64,000 nucleotides of DNA from Bacteroides cellulosilyticus (GCF_020091405.1 NZ_CP081903.1:6871739-6935738), one strand, 5' to 3'. Shown: positions 28,501-37,361, counted from the first letter of the stretch. Translations and numbers: made by a program. Notes: generated by a model not told the origin, from the letters alone.

Positions 28501-30084
28501 ACCATAGATACCTTCCTTGAAATTCACCCACGCCTCTACCGTCAACGCCTTGTCCGGACGGAAGTCGGAGTTTCCGCAGACAATCATGCCCTGATAAGGC
28601 TCATCTACATCGCGCTTGACGTGCCATGCCTTGTTAAGTTCCCCCGGTGCAGGCTGATTCCCGAAACGGAGGTAGTAAAGGTCTATTTTGTCCGATTGCG
28701 AGTAGTCGGATATCGGAGCCAGCGAAGCAATCAGGTGTTCTGTTCCCTTTCCGTCTATCATCAATTGGTTAACTTTTCCCGGTCTAGAATTAAAATTAAT
28801 GGGATAAGTGGCTATGTCAATGAAAGATTCTCCGGCATTTGTTGATTTTGCCTTATCAAAACACCCGCCGAAGACATAAAATGTTTTTCCGGTAACATCG
28901 TTGGGATCCGGAAGAAGTTTGTAAAGAGTCACATTTCCGGGAGATTGTCTCATTATCCTGCGGGACGGTTTCCAAGAAAGTCCTTTGTCTTTCGATATTT
29001 TCAGGTAATGATGTCCCCTGTAGGAATAACTTACGTATACGTAATCTCCTTTCGCTATTATAGTATGGTGAGAAGACTGATTGTTGGTCATATCCGCCTC
29101 CCTCAGGTTTATGGGAGGAGTCCACGTTGCGCCATTGTCATCCGAACGCACATACATGGAAGCTTTCTCATACCGTTCAAAGATTACGTGAAGCGTGTTT
29201 CCGACCTTGGCCATATGAGGCCAGTAGTGGTCACCTCTGTTAGACGGCCAAGGTTCAAAACAGGAGGTAATATCTCCCGACAACAACTTCGTTGAGAATA
29301 TTTGTCCCCGGTCGGCGGAAGTACTCATATAGACACGACCTCCCCCGGGACCTAAGTACCACGAATAATAACCATGCAGGACGTGAATATGACTTCCGTC
29401 AAAATGCAAGTCATAGAGTGTGGTGGCATGTGTTTCGGTCGAACTTTTATCGACCAAGTTCTTTTTGAAATTCTTTCCGCTATCAGTCGAAACGGCGGCA
29501 TAAAGTTCCGACGCTCTATATAATTCTTTCCTATAAGCTATGACGACTTGTTCGCCCATTGCCCTGATCTGCGAATTTGTTATACGCTTGTAGCCGTCTA
29601 TCATATCAATGACCGTTCCTTCCGAGAATGCCACCCCATTATCGTCGGAACGAAAATAATAAAGTCTGCCGGTACCATTATCCGCATAATTATAGTCGGT
29701 AACCGCTATGTGAACCGTGTTCCCGGACACTGCCATTGATTTACGATATTCGCTGCCGGTCAATTCTCCACTGTCGCTTTGAGTCATAATCAGTATGGGG
29801 TTATCCCACGTCTCTCCCAAATCCGCAGACCGGCGATAATAAAGCTTTCCCGGTTTATTGTATTCGTATTCCACCCAAAGCAGGTGGATGGTGTTTCCCT
29901 CTATTTGGCGGTCAACGGTTACGCTTTCCAGTTCTTTCTCCCCCTCTATCCGGCTCAAGTTCACCATTCGGTTCGAGATATACGATTCCTGTCCCTGCAG
30001 TGGAAAAACTCCTGCCGCAAGCACTATCCAACCGATCAAAAGAATCAGCCAATGTTTTCTTAAAGTGTAATGTTTAGCATTCAT
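25567..30084 (-). CDS. Giant secreted Asp-box/LamG/PKD/DUF7619 protein with type IX sorting domain
   Basis: 1505 residues. The signal peptide is WLILLIGWIVLAAGVFPLQG. Six Asp-box motifs (SADLGETW, SDDNGVAF, STDSGKNF, SADRGQIF, SDDNGATW, SKDKGLSW) over roughly residues 65-380 imply a sialidase-like propeller. I cannot see the Arg triad and Glu/Tyr of a working sialidase, so catalysis is unproven. A LamG/concanavalin-like domain lies at about 510-700 (ALTVEAWVNFKEG, YWIDDVRMWSRALTAEEI) and a PKD domain at about 715-790 (YEWDFGDKTPASV). Then come a helical insert with glycine-rich hydrophobic stretches, a DUF7619-like repeat (SSFDPNEKIGP, IVFDANPPIVT), a fibronectin-like segment and a C-terminal sorting domain (GVRIRSVSC, AGCYVLVVRRENVLGRQIIF). 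GC content looks higher than in its neighbours. A membrane AraC regulator is transcribed divergently. Confidence 0.75.
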   Translation of the reverse strand: MNAKHYTLRKHWLILLIGWIVLAAGVFPLQGQESYISNRMVNLSRIEGEKELESVTVDRQIEGNTIHLLWVEYEYNKPGKLYYRRSADLGETWDNPILIMTQSDSGELTGSEYRKSMAVSGNTVHIAVTDYNYADNGTGRLYYFRSDDNGVAFSEGTVIDMIDGYKRITNSQIRAMGEQVVIAYRKELYRASELYAAVSTDSGKNFKKNLVDKSSTETHATTLYDLHFDGSHIHVLHGYYSWYLGPGGGRVYMSTSADRGQIFSTKLLSGDITSCFEPWPSNRGDHYWPHMAKVGNTLHVIFERYEKASMYVRSDDNGATWTPPINLREADMTNNQSSHHTIIAKGDYVYVSYSYRGHHYLKISKDKGLSWKPSRRIMRQSPGNVTLYKLLPDPNDVTGKTFYVFGGCFDKAKSTNAGESFIDIATYPINFNSRPGKVNQLMIDGKGTEHLIASLAPISDYSQSDKIDLYYLRFGNQPAPGELNKAWHVKRDVDEPYQGMIVCGNSDFRPDKALTVEAWVNFKEGIYGAGNIFSRSQGYHTQGSFNLGIRTYSSYGNGFPTLYVRTDKGEVEMYKEERIDDTLWHHVAFTYEDHPDRLLNLKMYIDGEQVLEKELAGSLLADDDYMYVVGPDQFRNDKVDYWIDDVRMWSRALTAEEIKTNMRRKDFSGEEALELYLSFDDTFKDLSGNGNDGVPMMSVTFEETERDNIPTAGFEVYKEGYEVTFGNRSENGISYEWDFGDKTPASVLKNPKHVYAKPGVYKVLLKTSNNVGRAASAQTVNITGVERIEPSSAGNMGLARISVFGGGFGKESVLFLRKPGEQDLPVMNPEFPEGGGVLGGFLDMSKAKTGKWDVVVKNGDTEYVLAEAFEVVEAEEPETWCALEGRDRMLFNKWQTYTISYGNRGNVDAYIVPVYFAISDVEGLEVEYLDFVTVQPEELAVADIGKKMMNEMGDFSVVNDRIDGMHKTRIYPLVIPVIPGNSNGAIRIRIKSPGDVSIAVWSNPLWGQLGTLVTRSGESQGIVAAGTCFIEALGMAAIDGGLSVIPGVSCAWGALKIGWNWGNVFQGKETLFNAAWITGTSLGSCALSFSGVPFIYQLVSSLVIQGADMVKTGKDCMAKKGGGQKHVKAVSSFDPNEKIGPAGYGTEHWIRQPSDMSYSILFENKSSATAPAHTVTVHDTLDLGRFDLSQFGFGDFGFGGRTYSLKGDNLRSFAQDVDLRPGKELIIRVTGHLDEAKGVLRWDFLTLNPTTMEEEEDPDLGFLPPNKTAPEGEGFVSFRTGIKQGLRTGDVIANKASIVFDANPPIVTELFSNKIDETAPESKVVSVTAATGEPRWWMEWEGSDEGTGVIRSYELWVSKNNEPFTLWNVFPGTSVKELFAPELGASYRFYCISRDDVGNEQLGHEIFDAGQYTSIPSTEASSQALGVYPNPFKGTAFVRYPGLRGEGGCRLEVITLSGVRIRSVSCSAEDLRNGMALSVTDISAGCYVLVVRRENVLGRQIIFIE

Positions 30085-30249
30085 AAAATAGTATTTTTAA
30101 AAGTTATTAAAATATCCGCATTGCGGACCTGCGCGCTACACAATTCAAAATTACGCCTTAGCGTGGAGTATGCACTCTCATATTTGCAGTTTCTATTCTC
30201 AAAATCACAAAAAAAGAATCGAGACGCACCATATATTGTTTTAAACAAG

Positions 30250-30257
30250 TATCTTTG
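30250..30257 (+). promoter_or_regulatory. -7 box TATCTTTG, very close to the start codon
   Basis: An exact TAnnTTTG box ends 11 nt before the ATG at 30269, implying a leader of only about 5 nt. Confidence 0.6.
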
Positions 30258-30268
30258 AAAAAAAAACC

Positions 30269-31426
30269 ATGATAGAAGCCATTGTCACCACCTTTCCGAT
30301 GTTTGCCTGCCTTTTCTGGTGTTGTTTTTTCCTTATGGGATATTCCGGTTGCGATTCGGGCAAACGGTTGTTTTTCTTTTTCATGCTGACGGCCACATTC
30401 CTGTATCTGGGACACTGTTGTTACTTCAATAAGGAATACTCTCTGATACCGTTGACGGACACTGTTTATTCTTTCGCGAATCTGGCTGTTTTTCCCATTT
30501 TCTTTCTTTATATCAAATGGGTGACCACCAACGCCTCTATTTCTCCACGAAATTGGTGGGTGCTTCTTCCGGCTGCCTGCGTCAGCATTTCCATAGGGGT
30601 GACGTACGCTTACATGACCAAAGACGAATCAGACTATTTTGCCGGCAATTACTTCTATTCCGGTTCATATGATATGAAAACTACCGGAATATGGCTTCAG
30701 ACAAGATTGCATCAGTTGGCAGCCATCGTATTCTCCGCAGAACTGACACTGGTGCTGTATTTCGGGGAGCGGCATATCAGCCGGTTCAACAAGAGCGTGA
30801 ATGACTACTACTCGGATACAGAAAACAAAACGTTTACCCGCATGCGCAACCTGCTGATATACTTTGTAATCATTTCCTGCCTGTCGTTCGTGGTCAATTT
30901 ACTCGGAAAATCTTATTTTATAAACCACGGCACCCTCTTAGCTCCCCTTTCGCTACTTTTTGGCACATTTCTGTTCCTTATAGGCTACGAGGGGCACAAG
31001 CGCACGTTTACCGCCAAAGAGATGACGAGCGATACGGAAGCCTGTTCAGAATTCGGGCAAAGTCCGGATCCGCAGAAAGAACATACGAGCGATCATTTCC
31101 GGGATCTTTCAATCCGGTTGGTTTCCATTTTGAGGGAAGAACAACTCTTTCTGCTTCCGGACCTGAAGATATCCGACCTGACCTCACGCCTTCAGACCAA
31201 CAGGAATTACCTGTATCAGGCCATCAATGTGCAGATGAGCACATCTTTTTCGGAGTTAATCAATCGGTTGCGCATAGAATATGCGCAAGAACTGATGAAA
31301 GAAGACCGCTCGCTGAGCGTTACGGAAGTATGTATAAGATCCGGCTATCTGTCGGAAAGTTCTTTTTATCGCAATTTCAAACAGGTATCGGGGGTATCTC
31401 CCAAAAAGTGGCATCAAAGTTTATGA
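30269..31426 (+). CDS. Membrane-anchored AraC-family transcriptional regulator
   Basis: 385 residues. The N-terminal about 255 residues form seven hydrophobic helices (MFACLFWCCFFLMGYSG, LAVFPIFFLYIKWV, LLIYFVIISCLSFVVNLLG, LLSLLFGTFLFLIGYEG). The C-terminal about 100 residues form an AraC/XylS double helix-turn-helix (ISDLTSRLQTNRNYLYQAIN, SLSVTEVCIRSGYLSESSFYRNF, GVSPKKW). This 7TM-AraC layout is common in Bacteroidetes and probably senses an envelope signal. It is divergent from the giant secreted protein, which is a plausible target. Confidence 0.88.
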   Translation: MIEAIVTTFPMFACLFWCCFFLMGYSGCDSGKRLFFFFMLTATFLYLGHCCYFNKEYSLIPLTDTVYSFANLAVFPIFFLYIKWVTTNASISPRNWWVLLPAACVSISIGVTYAYMTKDESDYFAGNYFYSGSYDMKTTGIWLQTRLHQLAAIVFSAELTLVLYFGERHISRFNKSVNDYYSDTENKTFTRMRNLLIYFVIISCLSFVVNLLGKSYFINHGTLLAPLSLLFGTFLFLIGYEGHKRTFTAKEMTSDTEACSEFGQSPDPQKEHTSDHFRDLSIRLVSILREEQLFLLPDLKISDLTSRLQTNRNYLYQAINVQMSTSFSELINRLRIEYAQELMKEDRSLSVTEVCIRSGYLSESSFYRNFKQVSGVSPKKWHQSL

Positions 31427-31634
31427 CGCGTATGGCGTACCTGTAGGTATCAACACCCGACTCCTCCCTTTTATCCTTTTCTAGTTCCCAAAGGATGTTT
31501 TTTTATAACGACCTTTCCCATAACCCGCTCTCACAATCAATTATCAGCCTGAAATCAAGATATCCATGCACACATTAGCCCTAAACTTTTCCTAATTCTC
31601 CCCTCCTTCGTGCCATTATATGAAAAATGTTTCG

Positions 31635-31642
31635 TATTTTTG
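31635..31642 (+). promoter_or_regulatory. -7 box TATTTTTG for lysS
   Basis: The box predicts a transcript start near 31649. That rules out the ATG at 31610 and supports a start at 31670 (or 31658). Confidence 0.6.
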
Positions 31643-31669
31643 CCCCAAATAGTGTTAATGTACAACGAA

Positions 31670-33400
31670 ATGAATGTATTAGAACTAAGTGAACAGGAAA
31701 TCATTCGACGTAATAGTATGAATGAACTTCGCGCGATGGGCATCGATCCCTATCCCGCTGCAGAGTATGTAACCAATGCTTTCTCCACTGATATAAAAGC
31801 AGAATTCAAAGATGACGCTGAACCTCGCAAAGTATCCGTAGCCGGACGTATGATGACACGCCGCGTGATGGGCAAGGCTTCATTCATTGAATTGCAGGAC
31901 TCTAAAGGTCGCATTCAGGTATATATTACCCGCGACGATATCTGTCCGGGAGAAGACAAGGATCTCTACAACACTGTATTTAAACGCCTGCTCGACTTAG
32001 GCGACTTCATTGGAATCGAGGGTTTTGTATTCCGTACCCAAATGGGTGAAATCAGTATCCATGCCCAAAAGCTGACTGTACTGGCAAAATCCATCAAACC
32101 GTTGCCTATTGTAAAATACAAAGACGGTGTAGCTTATGACTCCTTTGAAGATCCCGAACTCCGCTATCGTCAACGTTACGTTGACCTTGTAGTGAATGAC
32201 GGCGTAAAAGAAACATTCCTGAAACGTGCCACGGTTATTAAGACCATGCGTGCCGTACTGGACGAAGCCGGCTACACAGAAGTGGAAACTCCGATTCTGC
32301 AATCCATCGCAGGTGGAGCAAGCGCCCGTCCTTTCATCACTCACCACAACTCACTGAATATGGATCTGTATCTGCGTATCGCTACCGAGCTTTACCTGAA
32401 ACGTCTGATTGTAGGTGGCTTCGAGGGTGTATATGAAATCGGAAAGAACTTCCGCAACGAAGGTATGGACAAGAATCATAACCCGGAATTCACCTGTCTG
32501 GAACTGTACGTACAATATAAGGATTACAACTGGATGATGAGTTTCACCGAGAAATTGCTGGAACGTATCTGCATTGCCGTGAACGGCAGCGAAGAAACTA
32601 CCATCGACGGTAAGACCATCAGCTTCAAGGCACCATACCGCCGCTTGCCCATCCTGGACGCTATCAAGGAAAAAACAGGTTACGACCTCAATGGCAAGAG
32701 TGAAGAAGAAATCCGCCAGGTCTGCAAAGAACTGAAAATGGAGATTGACGACACCATGGGTAAAGGCAAATTGATAGATGAAATATTCGGTGAATTCTGC
32801 GAAGGCACTTTCATTCAGCCTACTTTCATTACTGACTATCCTGTTGAAATGAGTCCGCTGACCAAGATGCACCGCAGTAAACCGGGATTAACCGAACGTT
32901 TTGAACTGATGGTGAACGGTAAAGAGCTTGCCAATGCTTATAGCGAGCTGAACGACCCCATCGACCAGGAAGAACGTTTCAAAGATCAATTGCGATTGAG
33001 TGAAAAGGGAGACGATGAAGCTATGTTCATCGACCAGGATTTCCTGCGTGCCCTGCAATTCGGTATGCCTCCCACATCAGGTATCGGTATCGGCATTGAC
33101 CGTCTGACAATGCTAATGACAGGCAAGTCGTATATTCAGGAAGTATTGTTCTTCCCGCAAATGCGCCCCGAAAAGATCACTCCGAAAGATGCTCCCGCCC
33201 AATATATGGAACTGGGCATTGCCGAAGACTGGGTACCCGTTATTCAGAAAGCCGGCTACAACACAATAGAAGATATGAAAGATGTGAATCCGCAAAAACT
33301 GCACCAGGACATTTGCGGTATTAACAAGAAATACAAACTGGAACTGACCAACCCGTCGGTAAACGACGTAGAAGGCTGGATTGAGAAAATTAAGAATTAA
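31670..33400 (+). CDS. lysS: Lysine--tRNA ligase (class II)
   Basis: 576 residues from ATG 31670 (MNVLELSEQEIIRRNSMNEL), the expected length for Bacteroides. ATG 31658 in the same frame is possible; the longer frame from 31610 lies upstream of the promoter. The N-terminal OB-fold anticodon domain covers about 50-165 (VAGRMMTRRVMGKASFIELQD). The class II core has motif 2 FRNEGMDKNHNPEFT and motif 3 GIGIDRLTMLMT. A C-terminal extension of about 70 residues is typical of the genus. The end (KIKN-stop) runs into an AATTAAGAATTAAAG repeat. Confidence 0.97.
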   Translation: MNVLELSEQEIIRRNSMNELRAMGIDPYPAAEYVTNAFSTDIKAEFKDDAEPRKVSVAGRMMTRRVMGKASFIELQDSKGRIQVYITRDDICPGEDKDLYNTVFKRLLDLGDFIGIEGFVFRTQMGEISIHAQKLTVLAKSIKPLPIVKYKDGVAYDSFEDPELRYRQRYVDLVVNDGVKETFLKRATVIKTMRAVLDEAGYTEVETPILQSIAGGASARPFITHHNSLNMDLYLRIATELYLKRLIVGGFEGVYEIGKNFRNEGMDKNHNPEFTCLELYVQYKDYNWMMSFTEKLLERICIAVNGSEETTIDGKTISFKAPYRRLPILDAIKEKTGYDLNGKSEEEIRQVCKELKMEIDDTMGKGKLIDEIFGEFCEGTFIQPTFITDYPVEMSPLTKMHRSKPGLTERFELMVNGKELANAYSELNDPIDQEERFKDQLRLSEKGDDEAMFIDQDFLRALQFGMPPTSGIGIGIDRLTMLMTGKSYIQEVLFFPQMRPEKITPKDAPAQYMELGIAEDWVPVIQKAGYNTIEDMKDVNPQKLHQDICGINKKYKLELTNPSVNDVEGWIEKIKN

Positions 33401-33485
33401 AGAATTAAAAATTAAATAAGAAGATTAAAGATCGAATGAGGGAAAGGAGTTTCCTTTCCCCTTTTAATTTTTAATTATTAATTAT
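33391..33485. repeat. AATTAAGAATTAAA inverted low-complexity repeat
   Basis: The left block AATTAAGAATTAAAGAATT contains the lysS stop codon. The right block (AATTTTTAATTATTAATTATT) precedes gpsA. The two halves are largely complementary around GGGAAAGGAGTTTCCTTTCCC, which itself forms a GC-rich hairpin. Confidence 0.65.
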
Positions 33486-33495
33486 TAATTTCGAT

Positions 33496-34491
33496 ATGAA
33501 ACTACCCGGAAAGATAGCCATAATGGGCGGAGGAAGCTGGGCTACAGCCATTGCAAAAATGGTACTTGCTCAGGCTGAGTCGATTAACTGGTATATGCGA
33601 CGAGATGATCGCATAACCGATTTTAAACGACTGGGCCATAACCCTGCCTACCTGACGGGCGTCAAATTCGACATGAAGCGCATCAACTTCAGCTCTAATA
33701 TCAACGATGTAGTAAAAGAGTCTGATACGCTGATATTTGTCACCCCCTCCCCCTATCTCAAAGCTCACTTGAAGAAGCTGAAAACGCGGATACGGGATAA
33801 ATTCATCATTACTGCTATAAAAGGAATCGTACCCGACGACAATCTGATTGTATCGGAGTACTTCACAAAAGAATACGGCGTTCCACCCGAAAATATTGCT
33901 GTACTGGCAGGTCCCTGCCATGCGGAAGAAGTAGCCTTGGAACGTCTCTCTTATCTCACCATCGCTTGTCCGGACACAGACAAAGCATGTACCATCGCCC
34001 GCCGTCTGGCCAGTTCATTTATCAAAACATCCGTCAGCAATGACGTAGCCGGTATAGAATACAGCTCTGTGCTGAAAAACGTATACGCCATTGCCGCTGG
34101 TATCTGTAGCGGTCTGAAGTACGGTGATAACTTCCAGGCGGTATTGATATCCAACGCCGTGCAAGAAATGAACCGTTTCCTGCAAACAGTACATCCGCTG
34201 AACAGAAACGTAAATGATTCTGTTTATTTAGGTGATCTGTTGGTGACAGGATATTCCAACTTCAGCCGTAATCGCACGTTTGGTACAATGATTGGTAAGG
34301 GGTATTCTGTAAAAAGCGCGCAAATAGAAATGGAGATGATTGCCGAAGGATATTACGGTACAAAGTGTATCAAGGAAATCAACAAACATCACCATGTCAA
34401 TATGCCGATACTGGATGCTGTCTATAACATTCTGTACGAACGCATTTCACCCATGATAGAAATCAAGTTGCTGACTGATTCGCTAAGATAA
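33496..34491 (+). CDS. gpsA: Glycerol-3-phosphate dehydrogenase [NAD(P)+]
   Basis: 331 residues. It reduces dihydroxyacetone phosphate to sn-glycerol-3-phosphate for phospholipid synthesis. The Rossmann motif is atypically IMGGGSWATAIAKM, as in Bacteroidetes. GPCHAEEVALERLSYL and the catalytic-lysine region LKNVYAIAAGICSGL are present, as is GDLLVTGYSNFSRNRTFG. It lies between lysS and pgi in the same direction, 95 bp after lysS and 160 bp before pgi. Confidence 0.95.
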   Translation: MKLPGKIAIMGGGSWATAIAKMVLAQAESINWYMRRDDRITDFKRLGHNPAYLTGVKFDMKRINFSSNINDVVKESDTLIFVTPSPYLKAHLKKLKTRIRDKFIITAIKGIVPDDNLIVSEYFTKEYGVPPENIAVLAGPCHAEEVALERLSYLTIACPDTDKACTIARRLASSFIKTSVSNDVAGIEYSSVLKNVYAIAAGICSGLKYGDNFQAVLISNAVQEMNRFLQTVHPLNRNVNDSVYLGDLLVTGYSNFSRNRTFGTMIGKGYSVKSAQIEMEMIAEGYYGTKCIKEINKHHHVNMPILDAVYNILYERISPMIEIKLLTDSLR

Positions 34492-34651
34492 TCTCTCCCT
34501 TAACTCCTCTTCCGCAAAGAAGAGAATAAAGTCAGAGTTGCGATATAAAGAAAAGAATATTATAAATAAATCTTATAAACCAAAAGTAACTCAAGCCTAC
34601 CTTTTCCACAGGGAAGGGGACGGGTAAGAGGCTTTTAAAACCTAGAATATT

Positions 34652-35989
34652 ATGATTAGTTTGAACATCGAAAAGACTTTTGGATTTATCTCCAAAGCAT
34701 CTGTTGCTGCTTACGAAGCTCAGGTAAAAGCTGCGCAGGAAGCATTGGAAAACGGTACCGGAAAAGGTAATGACTTCCTGGGCTGGTTGCACCTCCCCTC
34801 ATCTATCAGCCAAGAGCATTTGGCCGACCTGAAAGCTACTGCACAAGTTTTGCGCGACAACTGTGAGGTAGTAATCGTAGCCGGCATCGGCGGAAGCTAT
34901 CTCGGCGCACGTGCAGTCATCGAGGCTTTATCAAACAGCTTCACTTGGTTGCAGGAAAAGAAAACTGCTCCTGTAATGATCTATGCAGGACACAATATCA
35001 GCGAAGATTATTTGTATGAACTGACTGAATTCCTGAAAGACAAGAAATTCGGCGTCATCAATATCTCCAAATCCGGAACTACCACCGAAACCGCTCTCGC
35101 TTTCCGTCTGTTGAAAAAGCAATGTGAAGACCAGCGTGGTAAGGAAATGGCAAAGAAAGTTATCGTTGCCATCACAGATGCCAAGAAAGGCGCTGCCCGC
35201 ATCACTGCTGATAAGGAAGGTTACAAATCATTCATTATCCCCGATAATGTGGGAGGACGCTTCTCTGTACTGACTCCGGTTGGTTTATTGCCGATAGCGA
35301 TAGCCGGTTTCGACATCGAGAAATTAGTAGCCGGTGCCGCTGACATGGAAAAGGCTTGCGGTGTGAATGTTCCGTTTGCCGAGAATCTGGCTGCGCAATA
35401 TGCTGCTACCCGTAACGAGCTGTACAAGAATGGCAAGAAGATCGAGATCCTTGTAAACTTCTGCCCGAAACTGCACTATGTAAGCGAATGGTGGAAGCAA
35501 TTATACGGAGAATCCGAAGGTAAGGAAAACAAAGGTATTTTCCCGGCAGCTGTAGACTTCTCTACTGACTTACACTCTATGGGACAATGGATTCAGGAAG
35601 GTGAACGTACCATCTTCGAAACCGTAATATCTATAGAAAACGTAGACCACAAGCTGGAAGTACCTTCTGACGAAGCAAATCTGGACGGTCTGAACTTTCT
35701 TGCAGGTAAGCGCGTAGACGAAGTAAATAAGATGGCTGAACTGGGTACTCAGTTGGCTCACGTAGATGGTGGTGTGCCCAACATGCGTATTATCATCGAG
35801 AAGCTGGACGAATACAATATCGGTCAGTTACTTTACTTCTTTGAAATAGGATGCGGTATCAGCGGTTATCTGCTGGGCGTAAATCCGTTCAATCAACCGG
35901 GCGTAGAAGCATACAAAAAGAATATGTTTGCATTGCTGAACAAGCCGGGATATGAAGAAGAGTCAAAAGCTATTCAGGCAAGACTTTAA
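34652..35989 (+). CDS. pgi: Glucose-6-phosphate isomerase
   Basis: 445 residues, the short bacterial class. It interconverts glucose-6-phosphate and fructose-6-phosphate. Signatures are [51 protein letters not shown] and the C-terminal [15 protein letters not shown]. The gene is followed by a strong terminator at 36015-36056. Confidence 0.97.
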   Translation: MISLNIEKTFGFISKASVAAYEAQVKAAQEALENGTGKGNDFLGWLHLPSSISQEHLADLKATAQVLRDNCEVVIVAGIGGSYLGARAVIEALSNSFTWLQEKKTAPVMIYAGHNISEDYLYELTEFLKDKKFGVINISKSGTTTETALAFRLLKKQCEDQRGKEMAKKVIVAITDAKKGAARITADKEGYKSFIIPDNVGGRFSVLTPVGLLPIAIAGFDIEKLVAGAADMEKACGVNVPFAENLAAQYAATRNELYKNGKKIEILVNFCPKLHYVSEWWKQLYGESEGKENKGIFPAAVDFSTDLHSMGQWIQEGERTIFETVISIENVDHKLEVPSDEANLDGLNFLAGKRVDEVNKMAELGTQLAHVDGGVPNMRIIIEKLDEYNIGQLLYFFEIGCGISGYLLGVNPFNQPGVEAYKKNMFALLNKPGYEEESKAIQARL

Positions 35990-36014
35990 GAAAGAGTCAG
36001 TTAACCATATATAA

Positions 36015-36056
36015 ACGAGGTGTGGATGAGTTTAATCATTCACACCTCGTTTTTTT
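36015..36056 (+). terminator. Terminator after pgi
   Basis: ACGAGGTGTG pairs with CACACCTCGT (36041-36050), with an inner ATGA/TCAT pairing, followed by seven Ts. Confidence 0.85.
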
Positions 36057-36060
36057 ATTG

Positions 36061-36068
36061 TATCTTTG
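36061..36068 (+). promoter_or_regulatory. -7 box TATCTTTG for HAD gene
   Basis: This exact TAnnTTTG box lies 22 nt before ATG 36091 and so fixes that start rather than the earlier in-frame codon at 36022. Confidence 0.7.
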
Positions 36069-36090
36069 CAACCATAAAACAATAGGTATT

Positions 36091-36819
36091 ATGTTTCAAG
36101 AAGCTATTTCCCGCTATCTTCAGTCCAGCGGGCACTCAAAAATTCAATTGAAATCCGTTCTTTTCGATATGGACGGCGTATTATTTAATTCCATGCCTTA
36201 CCATGCCGATGCCTGGCACAAGGTAATGGAACGCCATGGATTGCACTTGAGCCGTGAAGAAGCTTACCTGCATGAAGGACGAACCGGAGCTGCTACTATC
36301 AATATCGTCTATCAACGGCAATACGGAAAAGATGCCACTCCCGAAATGATACAGAGCATTTATGCAGAAAAGAGTGCAGAATTCAACAGTAACCCCGAAC
36401 CGGAACGCATGCCCGGTGCATGGGAAGTACTGCAGAAAATAAAATCGGATGGACTGATACCGATGGTGGTCACCGGTTCCGGACAACACTCATTATTAGA
36501 CCGTCTGTCGCATAACTTCCCCGGTATGTTCCGTCGCGAACTGATGGTAACTGCCTTCGATGTGAAATATGGGAAACCACATCCGGAACCTTACCTGATG
36601 GCTTTACAAAAAGGAGGATTAGCCCCCAATGAAGCTATCGTAGTAGAAAATGCGCCTATGGGCGTACAAGCTGGTGCAGCAGCAGGTATATTTACAGTAG
36701 CTGTCAACACAGGTCCCATCAACGGACAGGTCTTACTGGATGCCGGAGCAAATGTATTATTCCCGTCTATGCAGGATTTTTGCGACAATTGGGAGAACTT
36801 ACGTAAAGCGTTCGAATAA
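36091..36819 (+). CDS. HAD-superfamily hydrolase (beta-phosphoglucomutase-like)
   Basis: 242 residues. The nucleophile motif is DMDGVLFNS (about residue 24), with both Asp residues of a phosphatase or mutase. Motif II is VVTGSGQ, the motif III lysine is in YGKPHPEPYLMAL, and motif IV is VVENAPMGVQAGAAAG. A helical cap lies at about 35-110. It probably dephosphorylates a sugar phosphate; the exact substrate is unknown. The start follows a promoter box and the terminator of pgi, so it is transcribed on its own. Confidence 0.9.
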   Translation: MFQEAISRYLQSSGHSKIQLKSVLFDMDGVLFNSMPYHADAWHKVMERHGLHLSREEAYLHEGRTGAATINIVYQRQYGKDATPEMIQSIYAEKSAEFNSNPEPERMPGAWEVLQKIKSDGLIPMVVTGSGQHSLLDRLSHNFPGMFRRELMVTAFDVKYGKPHPEPYLMALQKGGLAPNEAIVVENAPMGVQAGAAAGIFTVAVNTGPINGQVLLDAGANVLFPSMQDFCDNWENLRKAFE

Positions 36820-36840
36820 AGAAATCGGACGCTTTTTTAT
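36805..36840 (+). terminator. Terminator overlapping the HAD stop codon
   Basis: AAAGCGTTCGA (36805-36815, last codons of the HAD gene) pairs with TCGGACGCTTT (36825-36835) and is followed by more Ts. The stop codon TAA is in the loop. Confidence 0.7.
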
Positions 36841-36859
36841 TTATGGAAAAGAAAATATT

Positions 36860-37204
36860 TTATCTTAATAGTTCACTGATCTTTTTCCTTAAATTTAACT
36901 TTATTATTTCGTCAGGTTTTAACTCAAGCTCTATCAAAATCTTGGCAGTAGAGAGTTTATAAGCTTCATTTCCCCTATCATAATTCATCTGTTCTTTATC
37001 GATAGAATAGAGCAGGGCAAAATCATAATCCAAAGCTTTTGAAACATTATATAAAGTATCCGTATCAATACTTTTTCGTGTCAACATATAGTCAACACTC
37101 TGAGGCTTAACTTGCAGTCTTCTTGCAAGTTCAGCCTTTGTCACCAGTTTTTCAACCATGACATTTTTTATAACTTCACCGATGTATATAGTAGTCTTTT
37201 CCAT
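36860..37204 (-). CDS. XRE-family helix-turn-helix protein
   Basis: 114 residues. The segment LVTKAELARRLQVKPQSVDYMLTRKSIDTDTLYNVSKALD is a clear Cro/C1-type HTH. The C-terminal part (TAKILIELELKPDEIIKLNLRKKISELL) looks like a helical dimerisation segment. No toxin partner lies beside it. It is divergent from a small membrane ORF and sits in the remnant zone beside the tRNA-Arg integration site, so it may be a leftover regulator of an earlier island. Confidence 0.8.
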   Translation of the reverse strand: MEKTTIYIGEVIKNVMVEKLVTKAELARRLQVKPQSVDYMLTRKSIDTDTLYNVSKALDYDFALLYSIDKEQMNYDRGNEAYKLSTAKILIELELKPDEIIKLNLRKKISELLR

Positions 37205-37316
37205 TTCTATGAAGGTACGATTTATTATCCAAACCTAGAGGAAGTGAAATAAAAATTTATCTGTCCTGTAATACCTATTTATTCACAATTCACTTGTTTT
37301 ATCAAATAAATTGTGA

Positions 37317-37324
37317 TACTTTTG
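37317..37324 (+). promoter_or_regulatory. -7 box TACTTTTG
   Basis: An exact box lies 37 nt before the ATG at 37362. Confidence 0.6.
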
Positions 37325-37361
37325 TCGCAGAATGATATAAACAATAAATAATCAAATTACC

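Noticed and set aside
25567..30084. Working sialidase
   Set aside because: Asp boxes alone do not prove activity; I could not find the Arg triad and nucleophile, so only a propeller was called.
36860..37204. HigA-type antitoxin of a toxin-antitoxin pair
   Set aside because: No small toxin-like ORF is adjacent on either side.
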